Notes: generated by a model not told the origin, from the sequence alone. A DNA stretch of 64,000 nucleotides from an uncultured Muribaculaceae bacterium (GCA_910579035.1 CAJTSR010000001.1:62001-126000); one strand, 5' to 3'; positions 36,469 to 48,156 are shown, counted from the stretch's first letter. A program made the numbers and translations.

Positions 36469-39400
36469 TTAGAAAGAGAGGTTCAGACCCACGGTATATG
36501 TTCGGGGAGTGGGATAGCGGCCACGGTCGATGTTCTGCAAGAGCGCGTTCTGGTTGAAAGCTCCGATCTCGGGGTCATAGCCGGTGTACTTGGTGAATGT
36601 ATATACATTCTGCACATTGACGTATATCTTGGCGGTCTGAAGGAAGGCTTTCTTAGCCCACTTCTGAGGCAGCAGGTAGCTTAGCGATATATTCTGAATA
36701 CGGAGATAGGAGCCGTCCTCGATCCAACGGTCGCTCATACGCTGGTTGCCGTTGCCGTCGAGATTCGAGAAGCGGGGTATGCCGGTCGAACCGCCGGTGT
36801 AGCCGTAGTTGGAGATGTTGTCGCCTGCGGCGGGGTCAATCATATAGGGACGGGCACGGTCGAGCACGCTCACTGCCTGATTGTCCCAAATCGAGCTAAG
36901 ACCCTCGGTGCGGAAACGCGCCCAGTTGAGGATATCGCCTCCGAGCTGGCCGGTCAGGCCGATGTTGAGTTCCCAGTTCTTATATGTGAAAGTGTTGGTG
37001 AAGCCAAAGGTGAAATCGGGGTTGGGGTCGCCGATAACCGTCTGATCGTCGTCGTTGATCACACCGTCGCCGTTGAGGTCCTTGAATTTGAGGTCGCCTA
37101 CCCACACGCCGGAGTTCTTGTCGATTTTATTGGCATAGGGAGTACTGCCTCCGGTCTGGGTAGCGTGGCCCACTATGTCGGCCTCGTTCTGGAACAGGCC
37201 TTCGGTAACATATCCGTAGAACACACCCATAGGCTGGCCTACTTTGAACATCGTCGCTGTCTGGAACTGCGGCCACCAGTCGACCTTGCCGTAGATCACC
37301 TGGTCGTCGTCGTTGAGAGCCACAATCTTGTTCTTGTTGTGCGACAGGGTGAGAGCCGAATGCCATGTGAAGTCCCTTGTCACCACCGGGCGGGCATTGA
37401 TCTGCACGTCAACACCGGTGTTGCGTGTCTGTCCGATGTTGGCATACGGAGGAGCTATCGAGCCCCACGTATCATCGCCCGACGGGCCTATATGGCTGGG
37501 TACGAACACCTGCATAAGGAGGTCGTTGGTCTGCTTGCGGTACACGTCGACAGTCACTTCGAGGCGGTTGTTGAAGGCGGCGAAGTCAATACCGGCGTTG
37601 TACTGCTCCGAAGCTTCCCACTTGAGGTCGGGGTTGGAGAGGTTGAGGGGGAAGTATGCGGTGCCCATGGGGGTGAGCATAGTCTGCATGGCAGAGCCGT
37701 AGCGGTAGGTGGCGATATTGGAGTTGCCGACCTTGCCATAGCCGAGGCGGAGCTTGAGGTTATTGAGCCAAGTTGCTCCCTGCATGAATTTTTCCTGATT
37801 TATTCGCCAAGCCAGAGCGACAGAGGGGAAAGAGCCCCATTTGTTGTTCGAGCCGAACTTGCTGGAACCGTCGCGACGTATGGTGGCGGTAAGCAGGTAG
37901 CGGTAATCGAAAGCATAGTTCACGCGGGCAAACACAGAGGCAGTGCTTTGGGCGTCTTTGGCTCCGCTGTTGCTAACAAAGTCGCCGTCCTCGCCCATGA
38001 CGTGGATATAGTCGGTGGTGAAATTCTTCTTTATAATCTGAGTGTGGTCCCAGCTCGACTTGGACGCCTCGAAACCGGCCATCACAGTCACATCGTGCTT
38101 GTCGGCAAATGTCTGCTTGTATGTGATATAGTCTTTCTGCATCCAGTAGAAACTGCCGTCCTCACGCTGCATCATCTGGTTGATGTCGTTGCTCACCAGG
38201 CCGAACTTGTAGCGGGGAATAAACGACTTGTTCTGGTTCTTGGTGGCGTCGAAAGCATATTCCGAGCGGAAGTTGAAGTATTTGAGGAAGTCGACACTGG
38301 CATAGAAGTTACCCATTATCTGCTGGCGCAGAAGGGTGTTGTTGGTCATGAGGGCAAGTGCCACAGGGTTCCATGTCGAAGCGCCGTTGACAGTGTTCGG
38401 TCCGGCCCAGTTACCGTCGAAATCGCGAACGGGCACAGAGGGCATCATAGTCATAGCCTGCATGATAACGCCGTCGGAGCCGTCGTTGCGGGTAATTGTT
38501 TCGTCGGTACGGGTATAGGCCAGCGAGCCTCCTATTTTGAACCACTTGGTGAAGTTGTTGTCGATATTGAATCGGGTATTGAATCGGGTGAAGTCGGATC
38601 CTATGATTATACCTTCCTGATTCATCCACCCGGCACTCAAGGCATAGACGGTCTTCTCGTTGCCGCCGCTGAGTCCCACCTGATGGCTCTGCATGAAAGC
38701 CGTGCGGAAAATCTCGTCCTGCCAGTCAGTACCACGGCCGAGGAGAGATGGATCGGAGTAAGTTTTATCGAAATTGTTCTCATTGAGGATACCGTCTTCG
38801 AGCAACTCGCGCTGATAGCCTGCATACTCGCGCAGATCCATCATCTTGAGCCGTTTGGCGGTCTGTTGCCAAGCCACATAGCCGTCGTATGTTATGTTGG
38901 CGTGGCCTGCGCTGCCGCGACGGGTCGTTACGAGAACCACGCCGTTTGCGCCCGCCGCACCGTATATGGCACATGCCGAGGCGTCTTTGAGCACATCGAT
39001 ATTCACAATATCGCTCGGCGCGATGGCCGCGAGAGGATTGACGGTGGTCTGGCCGTTGCTGCCGCCCATCCAGTCGAAACCGCCGATAGACGACGTAGTA
39101 GTGTTCATAGGCACACCGTCGATGATGTATAGCGGCTCGTTGGACGAGTTGAGCGAGCTCGCACCGCGTATTCGGATAGAGGTTGCACCGCCGGGAGCGC
39201 CGGAGTTCTGCGTCACCTGCACACCGGCAACCTTGCCCTGCAGCATCTGGTCGGCATTGGTAACAATGGTCTGAGCCATCTGGTCTTTCGAGAGCGATGC
39301 CACAGAACCCGTGATGTCGCTCTTGCGCTGTGTGCCGTAGCCAACCACCACAACCTCGTCGAGGCTTTCGGTGTTCTCGCTGAGCTTGACTTCGATGCTG

Positions 39401-39675
39401 GTACGGCCCCCGAGGGCTACTTCCTCGGTTTTCATACCTACATAAGAAATTACGAGCGTGGCATCAGGTTTGGACACGCTGATGGTAAATTTACCGTCGA
39501 TATCGGTGGTGGCACCACTTTTACGGCCTTTTTCGACTACAGAGGCTCCGATACAGGGCTCATCCAGATTGTCGAAGACTGTACCGGTGACGGTTGTCTG
39601 CGCCGCCGCCCCGAACGACACTATCACACATAGCGCCATCAGGAACAGGCCGACGATTCTTCTACTGGTTTTCAT
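36469..39675 (-). CDS. susC: SusC/RagA TonB-linked outer-membrane transporter
   Basis: The 1068-residue protein has a signal peptide (~1-25) and a carboxypeptidase-regulatory-like domain (~28-110, VTGTVFDNLDEPCIGASVVEKG). The SusC motif EVVVVGYGTQRKSDITGSV, a plug with IRGASSLNSSNEPLYIIDGVPM, and a 22-strand barrel ending in VGLNLSF follow. It imports oligosaccharides using TonB energy. It heads a ten-gene minus-strand operon running to 22347. Confidence 0.97.
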   Translation of the reverse strand: MKTSRRIVGLFLMALCVIVSFGAAAQTTVTGTVFDNLDEPCIGASVVEKGRKSGATTDIDGKFTISVSKPDATLVISYVGMKTEEVALGGRTSIEVKLSENTESLDEVVVVGYGTQRKSDITGSVASLSKDQMAQTIVTNADQMLQGKVAGVQVTQNSGAPGGATSIRIRGASSLNSSNEPLYIIDGVPMNTTTSSIGGFDWMGGSNGQTTVNPLAAIAPSDIVNIDVLKDASACAIYGAAGANGVVLVTTRRGSAGHANITYDGYVAWQQTAKRLKMMDLREYAGYQRELLEDGILNENNFDKTYSDPSLLGRGTDWQDEIFRTAFMQSHQVGLSGGNEKTVYALSAGWMNQEGIIIGSDFTRFNTRFNIDNNFTKWFKIGGSLAYTRTDETITRNDGSDGVIMQAMTMMPSVPVRDFDGNWAGPNTVNGASTWNPVALALMTNNTLLRQQIMGNFYASVDFLKYFNFRSEYAFDATKNQNKSFIPRYKFGLVSNDINQMMQREDGSFYWMQKDYITYKQTFADKHDVTVMAGFEASKSSWDHTQIIKKNFTTDYIHVMGEDGDFVSNSGAKDAQSTASVFARVNYAFDYRYLLTATIRRDGSSKFGSNNKWGSFPSVALAWRINQEKFMQGATWLNNLKLRLGYGKVGNSNIATYRYGSAMQTMLTPMGTAYFPLNLSNPDLKWEASEQYNAGIDFAAFNNRLEVTVDVYRKQTNDLLMQVFVPSHIGPSGDDTWGSIAPPYANIGQTRNTGVDVQINARPVVTRDFTWHSALTLSHNKNKIVALNDDDQVIYGKVDWWPQFQTATMFKVGQPMGVFYGYVTEGLFQNEADIVGHATQTGGSTPYANKIDKNSGVWVGDLKFKDLNGDGVINDDDQTVIGDPNPDFTFGFTNTFTYKNWELNIGLTGQLGGDILNWARFRTEGLSSIWDNQAVSVLDRARPYMIDPAAGDNISNYGYTGGSTGIPRFSNLDGNGNQRMSDRWIEDGSYLRIQNISLSYLLPQKWAKKAFLQTAKIYVNVQNVYTFTKYTGYDPEIGAFNQNALLQNIDRGRYPTPRTYTVGLNLSF

Positions 39676-39735
39676 GTAGAGATTGGTTATTGGTTATTAT
39701 AAGGATTATTATATTTGTTGCATGGTATTGACGAT

Positions 39736-39764
39736 GCAAAGTTAAGCAATTATTTATGTGCAAA
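39736..39764 (-). promoter_or_regulatory. candidate promoter of the mannan operon
   Basis: TAACTTTGC (minus strand 39744-39736) is a perfect -7 box. TTTG (39764-39761) lies 16 bases upstream, shorter than the usual 19-21. The leader would be about 58 bases. No activator site could be identified. Confidence 0.5.
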
Positions 39765-39887
39765 ATGATATTATATTACCATTAACTACACCGTTTATGC
39801 TCCGTGATATTTTTTTCAGCATATTTCACAAAAACAGCATATTTTACACTTTCCCGCACAATCTTTTAAGTTAATTCGATAAAAAAA

Positions 39888-39921
39888 AGCGCTCCGCAGC
39901 GCATCATACGCCGCGGAGCGC
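39888..39921 (-). terminator. intrinsic terminator upstream of susC
   Basis: GCGCTCCGC (39899-39907 region) pairs with GCGGAGCGC around a short loop, followed on the minus strand by eight T residues. It would stop minus-strand transcripts from beyond 39.9 kb and so insulates the susC operon. In the 370-base gap 39676-40045 this hairpin and the two promoter regions are all I see. Confidence 0.75.
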
Positions 39922-40033
39922 CTCTAAGCTCGCTGCTAAATTACCACCAATGCCATACAATACGACCCTTGAAACTTACTCATCATTACTGCACAGGCCT
40001 TTTTCAAGTTATTCCAAAATTAAGTTTTTTTGC

Positions 40034-40042
40034 TAATTTTGC
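40034..40042 (+). promoter_or_regulatory. -7 box directly before the AlbA_2 gene
   Basis: TAATTTTGC ends three bases before the ATG at 40046, so a transcript would be nearly leaderless. No convincing -33 box is present. Confidence 0.4.
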
Positions 40043-40045
40043 AAT

Positions 40046-41494
40046 ATGACAGACAATGAATTGACCCATATCCTCAAATACCTGATTTCTCAGCCAAAAG
40101 AAACAGAGTGGTTTGAGTTCAAACAAAACTTTAACTCTCCTGAAGAAATAGGAGAGCGCATATCAGCTCTATCCAATAGCGCGAGCCTTTACAATAAGCC
40201 ATATGGCTACCTTGTGTTTGGGATAGAAGATAAAACACATAATATTGTAGGAACTAATTTCAAGGCAAAAAGCCATAAGAAAGGAAATGAAGAGCTGGAA
40301 ATGTGGTTACTAAACCGGCTATCTCCGAGAATCGATTTTGAAGCATATGAATTTGACATAGACAACAAGCATATATCAATATATCGAATCCCGGCCGCTT
40401 CGAATCAGCCTGTATCTTTTCTAAATAAAGCATATATCCGAATTGGGTCCTTGACTAAATTGTTAATCGGATATCCTGAGAAAGAAGCAAAAATATGGAG
40501 AAAGTCTGAAACCAAACCTCTCGAAAACATCATTATAAAAGACGGTCTGTCTACTAGAGATATTATATCCTTAATTAGCGCCGAAACCTATTTTGACCTT
40601 ATGCGGCTTCCTATGCCACAGAATACCAAAGGCATAATCGATCGTTTTAAATCTGAATGCTTTGTTGTCGAAACAGAAAAAGGATATGGAATCACTGAAT
40701 TAGGAGCCTTAGTGCTTGCAAAAAATTTTCGGAACTTTGATTCTTTAAGCAGAAAATCAATCCGTGTAATTGTATACAAGGGCAAAAATAAAATAGAAAC
40801 AATACGCGAACAGATATTTGAGCAAGGCTATGCTGTCTGCTTCCGATCAATGATTGATTGGGTTAACGGCCAACTTCCGGCAAATGAAGAAATTGGACGA
40901 GCGTTGCGACGTGATGTGAGAATGTACCCGGAAATTGCTATACGAGAAATCTCGGCCAATATGATAATTCATCAGGATTTTTCTGTTTCCGGATTCCCCA
41001 TGATTGAAATTTATTCAGACAGGATAGAGATTTCTTCTCCGGGGCAGCCTCTTATTAGCACAGACCGTTTTATTGATGAATATCAATCGCGCAACGATTC
41101 TCTTGCAGATATTATGAGGCGTATGGGATTCTGCGAGGAAAAAGGCAGCGGGATGGACAAAGCGCTGATGTCAATAGAAGAATACCAATTACCCGCTTTG
41201 AATTTCAGAGTTTCAGATACAAGGACCAATGTAATAATAACATCATACAAGACATGGGCTGAAACCACAAAATCAGAGCGATTACAAGCGTGCTACCAAC
41301 ATGCCTTCCTTAAGTATCTATCTAACGAAATGCTTACGAACCAATCACTACGAGAACGCCTGCAAGTTGATGCAAAAAATTACGCCTCAATATCCCGTTT
41401 GATCAAAGACGCTGTTGTAGCCGGATTAATTAAATTAGGTACTCCTGAGGGCACAAACCGTCGAGATTTAGGATATATACCTATATGGGGATAG
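40046..41494 (+). CDS. AlbA_2-domain ATP-binding protein (Schlafen-like)
   Basis: The 482-residue protein starts with an AlbA_2 domain (~10-130; ETEWFEFKQNF, then GYLVFGIEDKT), a nucleic-acid-binding fold shared with Schlafen proteins. A GHKL-like helix-strand unit follows (REISANMIIHQDF, ~residue 310, then RIEISSPGQPL), with a motif KGSGMDKAL near 370 and a C-terminal winged-helix-like segment. Function is unknown; relatives are suspected regulators or defence genes. It is much more AT-rich than the mannan genes on either side and on the opposite strand, so it was probably inserted there. Confidence 0.8.
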   Translation: MTDNELTHILKYLISQPKETEWFEFKQNFNSPEEIGERISALSNSASLYNKPYGYLVFGIEDKTHNIVGTNFKAKSHKKGNEELEMWLLNRLSPRIDFEAYEFDIDNKHISIYRIPAASNQPVSFLNKAYIRIGSLTKLLIGYPEKEAKIWRKSETKPLENIIIKDGLSTRDIISLISAETYFDLMRLPMPQNTKGIIDRFKSECFVVETEKGYGITELGALVLAKNFRNFDSLSRKSIRVIVYKGKNKIETIREQIFEQGYAVCFRSMIDWVNGQLPANEEIGRALRRDVRMYPEIAIREISANMIIHQDFSVSGFPMIEIYSDRIEISSPGQPLISTDRFIDEYQSRNDSLADIMRRMGFCEEKGSGMDKALMSIEEYQLPALNFRVSDTRTNVIITSYKTWAETTKSERLQACYQHAFLKYLSNEMLTNQSLRERLQVDAKNYASISRLIKDAVVAGLIKLGTPEGTNRRDLGYIPIWG

Positions 41495-41603
41495 AAGTTT
41501 TTCATGTGATTTCATGTGACAAAAAAACACATATGCAGGATAACAACGGAAGCACAAAGCTTATTTTACACTAACAATCAATTGATTACATAATCGAATT
41601 CAT

Positions 41604-41627
41604 TGTGATTGCCATGTGACAATCACA
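41604..41627. repeat. short inverted repeat after the AlbA_2 gene
   Basis: TGTGATTG (41604-41611) and CAATCACA (41620-41627) flank CCATGTGA. The word TTCATGTGA also occurs twice in tandem at 41501-41519. These may be binding sites; I cannot assign a role. Confidence 0.3.
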
Positions 41628-41634
41628 TATAAAT

Positions 41635-41690
41635 AGACCTCCGTTAGCCTTATCCAAGGAAAATGTTTTGGATAAGGCTAACGGAGGTCT
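41635..41690. terminator. very long perfect hairpin beyond the acetyl esterase gene
   Basis: A 23-bp perfect stem (41635-41657 with 41668-41690) encloses the loop GGAAAATGTT. It lies 19 bases past the stop codon of the minus-strand esterase gene and probably ends its transcript, but the flanking T-run is poor. Confidence 0.6.
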
Positions 41691-41708
41691 TAAGAAGGTG
41701 GGATTGTT

Positions 41709-42950
41709 TTACTTTTTTGCGCCCCACTTTGCGAAGAAAGCGTCGCGGCGGGGATTCCAGTCGCCGTAATCCACCCAGTGGCCGCACTGCGGATATATCA
41801 CAAGCTCCTTGGGGGATTCTATCAGGTTGTACGATGCCATATTGGTATGCGGTGGGCAAACCGGGTCTTGCAGGCCTATACCCATCAGGACGGGACATTT
41901 GATGCGGCGCGCAAGATTTTTAACATCGAAATATCTCAGGTTGGCAAACATCTGCTCCTCGCTCATTCCAAGCTTGGCAGCCTGTTCGCGCACAGGCTGC
42001 GCGGGCCAGTCGACAATCGAGAAATAGTCGCGGTAGTCGTTGAGGAAGGGTATGTAGGGAGCTGCCGCGCGCACGCGGTCGTCGAGAGCTGCTGCCACGA
42101 TGGTAAAGGCGCCACCCTGGCTTCCGCCTTCTACGAATATGCGGTCTGCATCGGCCTGAGGCAGGCTGCACGCAAAGTCAATGGCGCGAATGCAGTCCAT
42201 AAAAGCTCCCCGGTAGTAGTACTCGGCAGGCTTGTCGAGATTGTAACGAATCCAGTCGCCATATGTATTGTCTGCCTCGCTGAAGAACTGCCCGCGTGCA
42301 GAAGCCATTATTTCAATAACGTTCGGATTGGCATCAACGGCCAGTTCCCACGGCTTCGCGCCATAGCCGTTATAGTATATCTGCACTGGATACTTGCCGT
42401 CGGCAACAGGAATTGCCACCTGCATCTTGACGCGCTCGCCGCCCAAGGAGGTCATCTCGGCAAGATACATCTTGCGTTTTTTGCCGGACTTGGCTGTAAG
42501 TTCGGTAAGCTTGAAGTCGCCCGGCACTGCGGCAAGCTCTTCTTTCGCCTTGGCCCAGAACTCGTCGAAATCGGCAGGAGCGTCAGGCAGCGACACTATG
42601 TTTGTCGGCTCATAGCCGATGTTGAAGCTGTCGGTTACATCGCCGCTAACTGTGCAGCGATAGAAGCCGGGCTGCAAGGACGGCAGCGCAAGCTCCAATG
42701 TGTCGGAAGCCCCGGGGCGCGCAAGCACGTAATCGAACTGCGCCTTTACCGAGCCGCAGCGGCCTGGTATGTCGGGTGCCACATCTACCGCCACCGTGCC
42801 ACGCGAAGCGACACTGTCGGTCAATATAAGGCGCAGCACGGGTACTTCGGGAGCGTTCCACCACAGATTGTGCGACATATCTGCGTGGACTTCGGCGCCC
42901 GACGCTGCAAGCGAGCAGGCACAAGCCATCGAAAATAGTATTTTTTTCAT
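41709..42950 (-). CDS. CE7-type acetyl esterase (acetylxylan esterase family)
   Basis: The 413-residue secreted enzyme (signal MKKILFSMACACSLAASGA) has an N-terminal beta domain (~25-115) and an AXE1 alpha/beta hydrolase. The nucleophile serine is in EGGSQGGAF (~277), the aspartate in MGIGLQDPVCPP and the histidine in PQCGHWVDY. DRIFVEGGSQGG and the RGQ segment (ASARGQFFS) are typical of CE7. It would remove acetyl groups from mannan or glucomannan fragments. It lies 35 bases after the GH5 gene and is probably co-transcribed with it. Confidence 0.88.
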   Translation of the reverse strand: MKKILFSMACACSLAASGAEVHADMSHNLWWNAPEVPVLRLILTDSVASRGTVAVDVAPDIPGRCGSVKAQFDYVLARPGASDTLELALPSLQPGFYRCTVSGDVTDSFNIGYEPTNIVSLPDAPADFDEFWAKAKEELAAVPGDFKLTELTAKSGKKRKMYLAEMTSLGGERVKMQVAIPVADGKYPVQIYYNGYGAKPWELAVDANPNVIEIMASARGQFFSEADNTYGDWIRYNLDKPAEYYYRGAFMDCIRAIDFACSLPQADADRIFVEGGSQGGAFTIVAAALDDRVRAAAPYIPFLNDYRDYFSIVDWPAQPVREQAAKLGMSEEQMFANLRYFDVKNLARRIKCPVLMGIGLQDPVCPPHTNMASYNLIESPKELVIYPQCGHWVDYGDWNPRRDAFFAKWGAKK

Positions 42951-42985
42951 TAAGATTATAAATGGGTTAAGGTTAATGGTTTCTC

Positions 42986-44278
42986 TTATATGTTGGCAGT
43001 CGCACGGTGTATCAGCGCCACTGTCGATGAATCGGCAGCAAACACGGAGTTAAGCCCCTGGGCTTCCTGAGCCGGATCGCCGGTATAGTCGTCGCCGGGC
43101 TGCCATGTGCGGTGGGCAGGCTCGGCATAGCCGCCCCAGCCCCAGAAATTGCAACCGGCTATGCCGGCGCTGTCGCCGAGGAGGGCAAACACGTATTCAT
43201 AGAAACGGTCGCGGCCTGTAGTAGGGCTGCCGGCCTCAATGGCCATGGCATCGCGGGGGTAGCCGAATTCCTCCACCACCAAGGGCTTGCCCTGACGGCG
43301 CATAAGTGCCGCATGCTCCATGATGTATTCACGGGCACGCATACAGGCAGTGTCGACACCCTCGGCAACCGTGCTGTCGGAAATCCACGCCCAGTTATAG
43401 GGCCACATATGCACTATGCCATAGTCTATGTCGGGATTGGAATGTATGGCAAGCCACAAGTCCATGTCGCCCTCGCAGCCGTGGCGTCCCTCGCTACCGG
43501 TCGATACCATATGGTTTTTGTCGATACTCTTTATCAGGGCAGCCTGCTCGGCTATCCACCCGGCAAAAGCGGCCTTGGTGGCGCTGTCGGCGGCGAATGC
43601 TCGCGGCTCGTTGGCAATCTGCCACGACATAAGCGCGGGCGATTCGGCATACGGGCGCCCCGTATAACGGTTGGTGCGGCTCACCATATTGGCCACATGG
43701 CGGGCGGCAAGCGCTCGGGCACTGTCGCTATGCACGAATTTAGCCGCAGCCGCCATATAGGCGCCATAGCCGTCGACGGCGGGATTCGGAGTCGGACCTT
43801 CGCCGGCCCAGTCGAGGTATGTGCCGTAACCGCCGCTCCACTCCCACGCATTGTTGAGATAGAGGACCGCTTTCATATCGCGGCGCTCAAGCTCGGCCAT
43901 CAGCCAGTCGAGGCCGTCGAGAATAGTGTCGTTATACTGCCCGGGGGCTGTCTGAAGTACCGGCTCTATATGGTTTGGCTGCCCTTCGGCACCGTCCGCA
44001 CCCACGAGCACGCGCAGATTGCCGACGCCGATGCTCTGCAGGAGGTCGAGTTCGGCCGCAAGACGCTCACGGTTGCCGCCACGCCCTGTGCTGCCGAGTA
44101 TGGCTCCATACCATAAGTTTGTGCCCACGTATCGGTACACGCTGTCGCCGATATAAAATTTGCCGTCGGCAACGCGCACGTAAGGTGATGGTTCGGCAGC
44201 AGTGCGTCCGAGCTGTTTGCAGGCCCAGAAGCTACTGAATACGAGCAATACTACTAAAAGTATGGGGAATTTTTTCAT
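42986..44278 (-). CDS. GH5 beta-mannanase, lipoprotein
   Basis: ATG at 44278 gives 430 residues with an immediate lipoprotein signal (MKKFPILLVVLLVFSSFWAC); the upstream in-frame TTG is rejected. The TIM barrel resembles GH5_7 mannanases. It shows YRYVGTNLWYGAILG near the N-terminus, the acid/base in SWQIANEPR and the nucleophile in LVVEEFGYPR. It should be an endo- or exo-acting beta-mannanase. A -7 box TACATTTGT (minus strand 44314-44306) lies 28 bases before the ATG. Confidence 0.88.
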   Translation of the reverse strand: MKKFPILLVVLLVFSSFWACKQLGRTAAEPSPYVRVADGKFYIGDSVYRYVGTNLWYGAILGSTGRGGNRERLAAELDLLQSIGVGNLRVLVGADGAEGQPNHIEPVLQTAPGQYNDTILDGLDWLMAELERRDMKAVLYLNNAWEWSGGYGTYLDWAGEGPTPNPAVDGYGAYMAAAAKFVHSDSARALAARHVANMVSRTNRYTGRPYAESPALMSWQIANEPRAFAADSATKAAFAGWIAEQAALIKSIDKNHMVSTGSEGRHGCEGDMDLWLAIHSNPDIDYGIVHMWPYNWAWISDSTVAEGVDTACMRAREYIMEHAALMRRQGKPLVVEEFGYPRDAMAIEAGSPTTGRDRFYEYVFALLGDSAGIAGCNFWGWGGYAEPAHRTWQPGDDYTGDPAQEAQGLNSVFAADSSTVALIHRATANI

Positions 44279-44370
44279 GGTTTGTGACAATAATGGTTAA
44301 CAGCTACAAATGTACGAAGCATTCACGGCTAAGTTATACTATATATTGCCTTAAAGTGACATTATTTTGA

Positions 44371-44409
44371 CAAAGAGCACCCTGCGGTCTTTACCGGGGT
44401 GCTCTTTGA
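44371..44409 (-). terminator. intrinsic terminator after the Dabb gene
   Basis: CAAAGAGCACCC and GGGTGCTCTTTG form a perfect stem around a 13-base loop. It lies 19 bases past the Dabb stop codon on the minus strand. Confidence 0.75.
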
Positions 44410-44427
44410 CTATGCTTCATAGCATGT

Positions 44428-44721
44428 TTATTCTGCATCGACACAGGCTCGTTCGGCCACAAGAGGTTTGATGATTGCCACACAGTCCAAATGCGCCGGA
44501 TGCGCCGCATATACCGCGAGGTCGGCATAGGAGTCGCAACGCGCTATGAGCGACAGCGTCCAGTTGCCTTCCACAGAACTGTTGTCGATAAATACTTCGA
44601 TCGATTTAAGCTCGGCTATCTTGGCGGGAAGCGCTTCAAGACCGGCTTTGAATTTCGACGCAGCGGCAGCCACTTCGTCTGCTTCGCCGCGCAGTTTGAA
44701 CATTACTATATGTGTTACCAT
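44428..44721 (-). CDS. Dabb (stress-responsive A/B barrel) family protein
   Basis: This 97-residue protein fits the Dabb ferredoxin-like fold: MVTHIVMFKLRG at the start, a central helix (KFKAGLEALPAKI), IEVFIDNS and the terminal AAHPAHLDCVAIIKPL. Members form dimeric barrels; roles vary and are often unknown. It stands alone between two terminator-like hairpins. Confidence 0.85.
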   Translation of the reverse strand: MVTHIVMFKLRGEADEVAAAASKFKAGLEALPAKIAELKSIEVFIDNSSVEGNWTLSLIARCDSYADLAVYAAHPAHLDCVAIIKPLVAERACVDAE

Positions 44722-44761
44722 TGGTAGGTGGATAGGTTATTAAGTTATTAGGTGGGTAGGG

Positions 44762-44777
44762 ACGCGGCGTGCCGCGT
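44762..44777. repeat. short GC-rich hairpin between ABC-F and Dabb genes
   Basis: ACGCGGC and GCCGCGT form a 7-bp stem around GT, followed on the plus strand by five T residues. The left flank repeats the word GGTTATTA-like motifs (44734-44750). Both adjoining genes are on the minus strand, so a plus-strand terminator has no obvious client. Confidence 0.35.
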
Positions 44778-44806
44778 TTTTGCGGAAGGGTACGTCTGCT
44801 ATGCCG

Positions 44807-47762
<2,956 letters not shown>

Positions 47763-47766
47763 CTAA

Positions 47767-47928
47767 GAGTATGTTTACTTTTGGCTTATGTTAAGATTTA
47801 GAATGATTTTTCGAGTATGTTTTGAGATTGAATGAAGGTGTTATGGGGTCCCATAACGACTGAATGAAAGCTTGAAACTGGCCGAAAAAGCTTCTAAAGA
47901 TTTCATAGAGTTAAAAGTAAACATACTC
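47767..47928. mobile_element. MITE-like element, family B
   Basis: The 162-bp AT-rich element has 16-bp perfect terminal repeats (GAGTATGTTTACTTTT and its complement). It is flanked on both sides by TAA (47764-47766 and 47929-47931), a likely target duplication. A central palindrome GTTATGGGGTCCCATAAC (47840-47857) can form an 8-bp stem. No ORF is present. The ends begin with GAG, as in family A, and the target is the same, suggesting a common transposase. Confidence 0.8.
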
Positions 47929-47942
47929 TAAGAGGGTATTTC

Positions 47943-47976
47943 AAAAAATCCCGCCTCCGAAAGGACGCGGGATTTG
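47943..47976 (-). terminator. terminator of the tRNA-Cys transcript
   Basis: AAATCCCGC (47946-47954) pairs with GCGGGATTT (47967-47975), followed on the minus strand by six T residues. Confidence 0.85.
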
Positions 47977-47994
47977 CCGGATTATCAAATTTCG

Positions 47995-48065
47995 AGGTAC
48001 CAAGCAGAATCGAACTGCTGTACACGGTTTTGCAGACCGTTGCCTCACCACTCGGCCATGGTACC
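47995..48065 (-). tRNA. tRNA-Cys (GCA)
   Basis: The 71-base minus-strand gene folds as a cloverleaf. The acceptor stem is GGTACCA/TGGTACC, the anticodon loop CTGCAAA carries GCA, the T-loop is TTCGATT, and the discriminator base is U as expected for cysteine. CCA is not encoded. A perfect promoter and a terminator frame it. Confidence 0.96.
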
Positions 48066-48083
48066 ATTGGTGTGTTTGCGGGT

Positions 48084-48116
48084 GCAAAGTTAAGCTCTTT
48101 TTTTATTTCTCGCAAA
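48084..48116 (-). promoter_or_regulatory. promoter of tRNA-Cys
   Basis: TTTG (48116-48113), 20 bases, TAACTTTGC (48092-48084) on the minus strand match the consensus exactly. The start would be about 15 bases before the tRNA. Confidence 0.85.
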
Positions 48117-48156
48117 TTTTTAGGACACAAAATTCGCATCTTCGGGATTTTCTAAC

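Noticed and set aside
44762..44777. Terminator for the plus strand
   Set aside because: No plus-strand gene precedes it; kept only as a hairpin of unknown role.
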